From: Sialis fuliginosa
Taxonomy: Eukaryota; Arthropoda; Insecta; Megaloptera; Sialidae
NCBI GenBank assembly: GCA_961205875.1
Contig: OY540814.1
Location: 28,836,151 to 28,900,150 of the forward strand
Reading direction: 5' to 3'
DNA length: 64,000 nt
Shown: positions 56,340 to 64,000 of the stretch, piece after piece
Numbering within the stretch: position 1 is the stretch's first letter
Layout of the letters: each line of letters begins with the position of its first letter
The notes under the pieces: model-generated
What the model was told of the DNA's origin: nothing
Seen by the model: only the letters and a program-made list of their open reading frames with translations
The model's database searches: none
Made by a program: the position numbers and the translations under genes

Positions 56340-57400
56340 GTACCAAGATACATGTTATTTCATTTAAGTGTAAGTCTAGTTCCGAAACATTGAATCTATT
56401 ATTCATCGAGTGCCAAGATATGAATCAACTGTCTTCCGCCACACGTAGCTATGCAGTGTTAGCGGGGTCGGCAGCAGTGCAATAATGTACGCATGCAGGC
56501 GAGGGATGTTGGCAATTGTAGTACACGGGGTAACGGCCAAATTACCCCGTTATCTTGTTTTATTTGTTATGTCTTAGTTTTGTTTTTATTTTTGCTTTAC
56601 CAAAGACGTAGGCGTATTATCTGTAGATGTATATTTTTCATTCTGTATGTAAGTTAGGGGGGTTCTTAAAAAAAAAAAACAATATTCGCTTTTTTGACCC
56701 ATCAATTCGTAGAGATTTTAATTCTCCACAAAATCGCTATTTAACTTATTCTTATAGAAACAATAGTTTAACCGTGAGAGGCTTTTAAACGTAATTTTTT
56801 TTAGGTTATGAGTTTATTCTTTAATGAGAGCGAATGTTGGTTTTTTTTGGGGGAGGAACGTCTTAAATGTAAGTCTGAAGAGCCAAAGGACAGACACTGC
56901 TAGCATGGTGTTTCTTTGACAATACGTAGTTTCATAAACTCGACGATACAATGAATTAATTGGTGCATGTAACGAACCATCTAAAGATATATAGTAAAAT
57001 ATTAAATTGAGTGCCAACTGCATTTATATTTTAAGTTATTTATTTATAAGGAATGACGTTGAATAAATGATTATATACATAGTAATTGTTTCCCACATTT
57101 ATGCTGGATTGCATGAAGACAAAATAATTCAGGATTTTTATTTAATTGTTGGATTAAACAGAAACTACATTTTACTTTTCTCTCTTTATTTTTTTTAAGG
57201 ATTCTCGACCTTATTAGTCTTGTAGACAGTTTTGTACGTCCATCTCTCTCAGCTGTTTGACGCCCGCCATATTTAACAAAGACTATAACCGAGTAAACAT
57301 ACAAAAAATTATTGATTTCGAAAAAAAAACATTATTTCATCAAATATACCTTAAACAACATATAAAAACCCCAAACTGATTCAAAGACTATAACATACGA
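56340..57400. other. Intergenic, no gene seen
   Basis: A moderately GC-rich stretch near 56420-56560 includes two CGGGGTAA-type motifs. The rest is AT-rich. The short minus-strand frames around 56814-57304 have no domain. Confidence 0.4.
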
Positions 57401-57404
57401 CGGA

Positions 57405-57844
57405 CAAGTGTCTTAATACTATTAAAATATCTCTAATTTGTTACCAAACAGGGCCTGACAAAAGTAACCGAGAAAGTATGAAAATTGTGCCGTTATTTTT
57501 TTCTCATAGGTTGCTTTTTAAGTAACATTAAATCGCCCCAAAAACTTCAAAATATATTCATAACCGTCTATAGTAGTAACAAATCACATTGCCGCCGCTG
57601 CGAAATAGCGAAATTTCTTACATTAGAAACTATAGACAAGATTTTCGAAACATTTAATGTTACTTAAAAAGTAACCTATAAAAAATTGATTCAAAGACAC
57701 AGTTCCCATTTTTTCCCGGCTACGGTCTATATATTTTAACTTTGTCAGGTTACATGCCATCGTAAAATTCCCGGTAACCCGTTGAGCTAGTCCAGCCCTG
57801 TTTTGCAACAAATTAGATATGTTTTAAAAGTATTAAGACACTTG
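57405..57844. repeat. Inverted repeat, about 440 bp
   Basis: CAAGTGTCTTAATACTATTA with TTTGTTACCAAACAGGGC at the left pairs with GCCCTGTTTTGCAACAAATT and AAAGTATTAAGACACTTG at the right. Inner blocks AGGTTGCTTTTTAAGTAACA and TGTTACTTAAAAAGTAACCT also pair, so it is nested. Confidence 0.8.
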
Positions 57845-57930
57845 CACTTCTTTTAGTCGAGTATTATTCTTTGAATTAATTTGGGATTTTGATATGTTGT
57901 TTGGGTATATACAAGGTATATTTGAAGCAG

Positions 57931-58802
57931 TGGCGAGGCGTGAAATTTTTAATAAGGGAAGCATATTTTGTCAATCCTCTCCCTCCTATTAACAAAAACA
58001 AAACTAGTTATGAAATACCTTAAATTCAAGCTTTTACTTTTTTAAATAAATTCTTATATATTTATATAGTAACTAAATGATTCTACGTCTTATTTTTTTG
58101 TATTTTAGTCGATATTTGTATGATGAGTTGAAGTTCACTGCAGGAAATTTCACTAAAAAATTTTGAATTTTTGATTTCGTTAAAAGTATGTTTATTGTAT
58201 AGAAAATGACGTGAAAAGTTGTCTGTTTCAAACCGCAGGTCTGTATCTCAAACCGTTCTCGAGATATAGCCTATCAAAGTTTTAGTTTTTTCAAATTTTT
58301 GGAGAAAAAAGGCCATAACTTTTGAACGTGTGGTCGGAATTGATTTTAGTTGACGGATTTGGAATCAGCATGTCAAAATCTATATAATGACATGTATAAT
58401 ACCTTAAAACTCGAAAAAAAAAAATTCGCGAAAAATCGAAAAAATTCAAAGGGGTATACCTTAAAAAAATGTCGATTTTTGACAAAATTTTTTTTGTCGA
58501 ATTTTAAAGTATTATACATGTCATTATATAGATTTTGATACGCTGATTTCAAATCCGTCAACTAAAATCAATTCCGACCACGCGTTCAAAAGTTATGGCC
58601 TTTTTTCTCGTAAAATTTGAAAAAACTAAAACTTTGAGAGGCTATATCTCGAGAACGGTTTGAGATACGGACCTGCGGTTTGAAACAAACAACTTTTCAC
58701 GTCATTTTCTATACAATAAACATACTTTTAACGAAATAAAAAATTCTAAATTTTTTTGTGATATTTCCTGCAGTGAACTTCAACTCGTCATACAAATATC
58801 GA
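57931..58802. mobile_element. Foldback element carrying palindrome P, copy 3
   Basis: The left side begins CAGTGGCGAGGCGTG and includes GAAGCATATTTTGTCAATCC. The palindrome starts ACGTCTTATTTTTTTG at 58085, has its axis near 58455, and its right arm breaks off at about 58802 inside CATACAAATATCGA, roughly 24 bases short of symmetry. Central blocks TTCAAAGGGGTATACC and ATGTCGATTTTTGAC match copies 1 and 2. Confidence 0.85.
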
Positions 58803-60540
58803 AAATAATCAGCCAAATCCATGCAAAGGTCTATTTTACATGCTTCCTCAGTTATAGCCTTTGTTTATGCAATCCAACATTAAAGATTTTAATTCAGACA
58901 GTACGTAAATTAATGTTTTCTGTAAGGGGCTAAAGAAGTTATTACATTTAACTGAGTTTGAAACTTTAGAATATTTAATGAAAGATCTGATAAACACACG
59001 TAAGTAATTTGTCGAATTTTAGCCCTGTGATATTTTAATTAGCTGCCAGTGAATGTGACATTAAAATACTAATTTTATTTTTATTCTAATCATTCCAAAT
59101 TACGTACCTAATTTTTTAAAGTGAATGCTATATAATGAAGGTAATGACAATAACATTAGACATTTTTATATAAGTAGCCATAAAGATAATGAAACCAACG
59201 AAATATAAAACGGAATAGCATTTATATAGTCTCAAATACCGAGTGATATCACTCAAATATAACTGTAATAAAATTTATATTATATATATATCTATATAAA
59301 TATTAAAACAAAAATATGTTAAAATGTCAAATTTATTATGTGTACAAGATGTATATAAAGTAATTGTCTAAATATTAGACAGTACCTATTCTATAAGTAT
59401 AATATATATAAATATATATGAGTTATGAACAATGAACGAGTCTAAATTTTTGAAACCAATATTTTATACATTACTAAGATATTATTAATTTTAACATAGA
59501 TTATTATAGTGTATCCATAAGAATTTCTTGTATAATTTTAAGGTTATTTAACGTTCTAACATCCCATTTATTATTTTAAATAAATTACTAAATTCAATAA
59601 ATACAATTAACCGATAAGTACCTGCCCAAATTGTAAATTAAAATAATTTGGGATGTTGAAATGATAAATAACCAATTTTAAAGTTTAATGCATGCTAACG
59701 TTCAGTCATATTTCGTAGAATATATACAAAATTGATAATTTTGTGATAGAATGTAATGTTGTCAGTTGATTGAATCTTAACTATTATTGTGCAAAATACT
59801 TACTCATGTTGACTGAGCTTTTACTGCATAAGTTCTGTATGTTTATACAGATCTCAGCGTAATACGTTTTACTTTTACCAACATATTTTTAAGTTAGTTA
59901 TTAAGAAACCAATAATCGAAGGCTAGCCTAACCAAAGAATGATGTACATTATTTTGATAATATAGTTTTGTATTTCATTTATAACCTTGCCAAAATTATT
60001 CTATCTATTGATTTAGTCAATAGCCTCAAATAGGATGTATTTGATGTATAAATTCTCTCTTCATTATTTTCAATGGATTCAAAAATGTAATAAAGAGATT
60101 AAAATGTAACCGTCTATCGTTGGTAATGTATTTTATTCAGAGAAATTAAATAAATATATCTTCTCAGATTTATTATGTGTTTTAATTAACTCAATCACGA
60201 ATCCTCAATTAATAATTATTTACAAAAAAATAAACAGCAAATTTGCAATGACTTGACAAGATAATACAGATTCCATTAAATGTGGTTTGTATACTGGATG
60301 CACATTTTGTAACTTTTGTAATTTGAATTATATAGAATCAGATATCTTTAATTCTATTTAAGTTACATACGTTTATTAATAATAATAATTTAATTAATTA
60401 GTTTATATTACAAACGATTTTGTAGAGCAAAAACCTGTAATATATTCAATCATTTTTCAGCAAGATAATACAGATTCCGTTAAATGCTGATCTGTGATAT
60501 AAACCATATAGAAGCAGATTTCTTTAATATGATAAGATAT
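58803..60540. other. Repeat-poor intergenic or distal 3' UTR sequence
   Basis: This stretch shows none of the repeat families seen elsewhere in the window. It has AATAAA near 60092 and no long open frame. CAAGATAATACAGATTCC occurs near 60258 and again near 60461 as a short direct repeat. It may be the distal zfh1 3' UTR or ordinary spacer. Confidence 0.4.
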
Positions 60541-60559
60541 TTTTGTTTGTTTGTTATGT

Positions 60560-60617
60560 TGGCTCCATTGGATTGTTTTCGCGGGTAGTTTTAATAGTTG
60601 TCAAACTTTAACATAAA
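60560..60617 (+). promoter_or_regulatory. Orc2: Orc2 promoter with CCAAT and E2F-like sites
   Basis: An inverted CCAAT box (CCATTGG, 60565-60571) lies five bases from TTTTCGCGGG (60576-60585), which resembles the E2F core TTTCGCGC. They are 33-53 bases before the ATG. This arrangement is familiar from replication genes, but occupancy is inferred. Confidence 0.5.
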
Positions 60618-62078
60618 ATGGAAAGTACAAATAGAAGAAAATCTAAATTAATTCATATTAAAAATGATTTTGTAAACTTAGAACCTATAGTAGTGTTAAC
60701 AGATATATTTAATAGTATGTATTCTTGTTAATAATAAAGTGGATTTTTATAAATGTTAACCTAACCTATGTTTATGTTTTAGTTAGTTCAGAATCTGATA
60801 ATGATATAAAGAAAAAGAAAGAAAGTGAGTAATTATGATCTAACATCTGTATAATTTACTACACGTATATATATTTTCAGAGAAAGTGAAAAAGTTACCA
60901 ACTACCCCCAAAAAGTCTAATGAATTAAAAACTTCAAAAAAATTACGTATGTATTTACTTAATTGTATTTTTATATTCAATTATTTTGAAAGTTAATTAT
61001 GTATATTTTTAAGCATCAACGCCCAAGAACTGTAGAAAAAAAAGTACGGTTAGTTACTACGAAACATCTGAAGATGAAGAAAATATATGTTTACCAAAAT
61101 CTACTAGGAAAAACAGTAAAAATAATACTCAGTATGGAACACCTACAAAAAGAATTCAGTCACAAGAAATTCAGAAAAAAACAACGGTAAAAATAAATAA
61201 TAAAGTTAAAAATACACCTGAAAAAAGCAAGTCAAATATAGATAAAAGTAGAACTTCAGAAAAAATTAAAACAAATAATATAATTGATATGCTAAATAGC
61301 AGTGATTCAGAAGACATCAATGAATTAGTTGATCAAGTTCAAAATGAATTAGGTAGGTGAAATTTCTTATTATTTTTTGTTTCCAGGTAAATAAAACATT
61401 TTTGTAAATACAACTTTTTATTTCTGAAACACAAAATTTTCTATGATCTCAATAAATCAACATGATTAACTACAGATTATGTAAATATAATTTATTTTAA
61501 ACTATATTTATTCTTTCGATTGATTATTATTATTTTCTTGCAGTATTATGTACACCAAAAAGGGCGAATAAAATTTTAGAAAATGTTAAAATCGAAACGC
61601 CTCCTAGCGGTGTTCGTAGAAGCGGCCGTAAAAGGATTTTAAGTGCAAGAGCTTTAGATGCGCTTCAGACAAACCAGTTCACTACACCTGAGAAGAAAAC
61701 ACATCGCAAAAGCACTGTCCATTATACAGAAAGTGAATCAGAAGAAGAGACATACGGAGAAAAAATAGATAAACCTACAAGTAAGTTATTCAATTATGTG
61801 ATATGCATTTTTATTGATTATTTCTGTTTAATTTGCAGTGCTTGTCAATGAAAAAGATATTGCCGGTCAAGAAATATTCGGTTTTCGAACTCCAAAGAAG
61901 AAAGATGGAATTTTAAATAGAATTTCAAGAGGAGTCGATAGTCCAACGTTCTCTCGTTTATTGTCATCACCGAAAACAAGATCGCCGCTGTCTTTAAAAA
62001 ATACACCGAAACAAAAGACTCAGCATGTTTTAAAATATACAAAAACACCTCAGACAGTTCGTAAAAGAATCCAGAAAA
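60618..62078 (+). CDS. Orc2: Orc2 exons 1-6: disordered N-terminal region
   Basis: Six exons (97, 42, 66, 339, 237 and 240 nt) separated by short introns of 56-191 bases encode residues 1-341. Exon 2 is only 42 nt. Donors read GTATGT, GTGAGT, GTATGT, GTAGGT, GTAAGT and GTAAGT. Six full CDK sites of the form T-P-x-K/R occur at T55, T111, T136, T185, T229 and T278, plus about seven minimal S/T-P sites. RRSGRKR at 206-212 is a likely nuclear localisation signal. Exon boundaries in this poorly conserved part rest on frame and splice sites only. Confidence 0.8.
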
Positions 62079-63867
62079 GTAAGTAACGACTTAAATATTT
62101 CAAGTTAAATGAAATCAACATGAATTATATTTTCAGAACTGGAATACATATCAAGAAAAGAATCTGAAAGTGAATCATCGTTCAGTGATTTTTCACACAG
62201 CGAAAGTGATTTTGTACCGTCCGAATCTGATGAAGAAAAGTCACAAAGCACTGCTGATACCAGCGAAGATGAAGTATTTCAACCAAAGAAAAATATTTTA
62301 CCAATACAAAAACCTATAGTGTCTCAGCCTACATCCGGACGTACATTACGGCCACGTAAGAACAAAAACGATATAGCCTACACGTTAAAACCTGATGATT
62401 ACTTCATTTCATACGGAAACAAAAAGAACACAACGTCAGACCATACTTTAGAAAAGTTACGGTTACCTCAAGATAAATTACAGCAACTGTTATCTTCAAC
62501 AACTCATTCAAGCGAACACGAGAAATCCATTCATGATTTAACGCAAGAACATGCGGCTATGTTTAAAAAATGGATGTGTGTCCTCTTTGAAGGATTCAGT
62601 GTATTATTATTTGGACTCGGTTCAAAACGAAATATTTTACAGCGTTTTCATCAAGAAATGTTATCGGAATATTCAGTGATAGTTATCAACGGTTATTTTC
62701 CAAGTTTAGTCATTAAAGATATAACAGACGCTTTTATTGATGTTTTAAGTTTGAAAGACACCCCATCGAATGTTTTTGATGTTGTTGATGTAGTTGAAGA
62801 TGAGTTAAAAGACTTGGAAAGTACGCATTTGTTTTTAATTGTGAATAATATCGACGGTGAGATGTTACGGGCAAATAAGTGTCAGAATGTTTTATCAAGA
62901 TTTGCTCAAATTAAGAATGTGCATTTAATTGCATCTGTTGATCACATAAACACACCTTTAAGTAAGTATTTAATCAAAATCTAACCTATTCTGCAAAAAT
63001 GGCATCTGTTCAGGAACTATTCATGATTAAGGTATGAAACTTGCCTATTACCTCCGGGAAAAATAAATCTACACAACAGTGAAAACCAGAGAAAATCAAA
63101 TCAACCTTTTCCCAGTTATAAACAAATACGTCTTATACAATAGTAAATATTATAGCCTTTATCTGTCACATAACGCATGAAGTTAGCTACACAACTATAA
63201 ACATAATCAACAATTGAAAATTTCAAACCACATACTGTCAAAAAATTTGAAATACGTATTTTTAATTGTTGTCAAATTTGAAATACGAAATTTTAATTGT
63301 CGCGATTTCTCAGCACTATATGAAAAAAGCACCCAGCTAGTTTTAAATAATAAAATATTATTTTTTTCAGTTTGGGACCATTCAAAGTTAAGTCGTTTTA
63401 ACTTCACCTGGTGGGATGCTACAACATTTTTACCTTATTCAATTGAAACGTCGTTTGAAAGTTCATTACTAGTACAAAGATCCGGTGCTTTAACATTATC
63501 CTCTTTGAGAAATATATTTAAATCGCTGACAACAAACTCACGTGGTATATACAATATTATTGTTAAAGATCAGATTTCAAATAAAGGAAACACGCATTAT
63601 CAAGGTAGGTATTTTTTAATTGTTGAAAAATATGTCGATTGTTTAATTGTTGTATTTCTTTTAGGCATTTCATTTAAAGATTTATATTGGAGTTGTCGGG
63701 AAGCGTTTTTAGTCAGTTCTGATTTAGCATTACGAGCTCAACTTACAGAGTTCTTGGATCATAAATTACTCAAGTCGCGGCGTAGTTTGGATGGCGTTGA
63801 ACTTTTGTATATTCCGATTGAAAATGTTTTATTGCAACACTTTTTAGATGAACAATGTGAACAGTGA
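60618..63867 (+). CDS. Orc2: Origin recognition complex subunit 2, nine exons
   Basis: Join 60618-60714, 60783-60824, 60881-60946, 61014-61352, 61544-61780, 61839-62078, 62137-62961, 63371-63604 and 63665-63867. The total of 2283 nt gives 760 residues and a TGA stop. All eight introns are phase 1. An in-frame TAA at 60609-60611 precedes the ATG. Residues 1 to about 400 are basic/acidic and disordered, with many S/T-P sites. The core follows with a degenerate Walker A (GLGSKR, 500-505), a Walker B-like strand ending NNID (577-580), the conserved LIASVDHINTPLIWDHSK, and a C-terminal winged helix with FLVSSDLALRAQLTEFLDHK. ORC2 sits in the nuclear ORC that loads MCM at origins and does not itself hydrolyse ATP. 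It is longer than human or fly ORC2 (roughly 580-620) because of the N-terminus. Confidence 0.95.
62137..62961 (+). CDS. Orc2: Orc2 exon 7: AAA+-like core
   Basis: The acceptor is TTTTCAG|AAC and the donor is TTTAA|GTAAGT. It encodes residues 341-616. A serine/acidic stretch is followed by SGRTLRPRKN, the SDHTLEKLRLPQDKLQQLL helix, and the AAA+-like fold with GLGSKR (500-505) and LFLIVNNID (572-580). The P-loop lacks the GKT of active ATPases, as is normal for ORC2. The last residues LIASVDHINTPL lead into exon 8. Confidence 0.95.
63371..63604 (+). CDS. Orc2: Orc2 exon 8
   Basis: The acceptor is TTTTTCAG|TTTGGG and the donor is CAAG|GTAGGT. It encodes residues 616-694, from IWDHSK through TTFLPYSIETSFESSLL and SLRNIFKSLTTNSRGIYN, all close to conserved ORC2 sequence. 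The upstream open frame from 63214 is intron 7 read through and is not coding. Confidence 0.95.
63665..63867 (+). CDS. Orc2: Orc2 exon 9: winged helix and stop
   Basis: The acceptor is TTCTTTTAG|GCA. It encodes residues 694-760. SFKDLYWSCREAFLVSSDLA and LRAQLTEFLDHKLLKSR match the C-terminal winged-helix domain used for contacts within ORC and with DNA. It ends with a TGA stop at 63865-63867. Confidence 0.95.
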
Positions 63868-63923
63868 TTTGTTTTTAATGTAACTTTTAAAAGGTTTTTA
63901 TTTATGTAATTTATATTTGATAA

Positions 63924-63929
63924 AATAAA
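63924..63929 (+). terminator. Orc2: Orc2 poly(A) signal
   Basis: AATAAA lies 57 bases after the stop, in AT-rich sequence followed by T-rich DNA. The 3' UTR would then be under 100 bases. Confidence 0.7.
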
Positions 63930-64000
63930 TTTTTTAACTATTAAATTGCTTTTGTTTTTTAAAAGCGAACATTTCAGGAACCGCAAACATTTTTGTTTGA

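Noticed and set aside
57485..57811. Opposed short frames around 57.5-57.8 kb
   Set aside because: They lie in the two arms of the inverted repeat at 57405-57844.
63214..63370. Upstream extension of the last Orc2 open frame
   Set aside because: It is intron 7 read through: the TTTTTTCAG acceptor at 63370 joins exon 7 to exon 8 in phase and restores the conserved sequence.

Overview
The window is a piece of an AT-rich arthropod nuclear genome, almost certainly an insect. The evidence is intron-containing genes with GT-AG junctions, an ORC2 and a ZEB/zfh-1 protein of arthropod type, and a dense load of small DNA transposons, foldback elements and Helitron-like repeats of the kind common in Lepidoptera and Hemiptera. 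I cannot fix the order from sequence alone.

Only two protein-coding genes are supported, both on the + strand. Positions 1-35 kb are intergenic and made largely of repeats. From about 35.28 to 54.93 kb lies the zfh1/ZEB orthologue: a GC-richer promoter and 5' UTR, a short first coding exon (35503-35593), a 7.3 kb intron, exon 2 with two zinc fingers (42935-43236), a 7.9 kb intron, exon 3 (51139-51279), the large exon 4 with the homeodomain and CtBP motif (51521-53585), and the last exon with the C-terminal fingers (54741-54934). Joined in phase these give a 930-residue protein. After 5.7 kb of 3' UTR and intergenic DNA comes a compact nine-exon Orc2 gene (60618-63867, 760 residues) with a cell-cycle-like promoter and a poly(A) signal.

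The two genes have separate jobs and I see no functional coupling. zfh1 is a sequence-specific repressor of mesoderm and neuron development that recruits CtBP. Orc2 is a subunit of the origin recognition complex needed to license DNA replication.

The rest is mobile and repetitive DNA. It includes PIF/Harbinger-like MITEs with TWA duplications (two families), two 534 bp pogo/Tigger derivatives that keep a transposase tail, two hAT-like elements with exact 8 bp duplications, three copies of a 0.72 kb near-perfect palindrome, several shorter inverted repeats, a 153 bp satellite with an early dimeric higher-order pattern, a 161 bp tandem array, and many fragments of a microsatellite-associated Helitron-like family. 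I found no rRNA, functional tRNA, CRISPR array or intact autonomous transposon.
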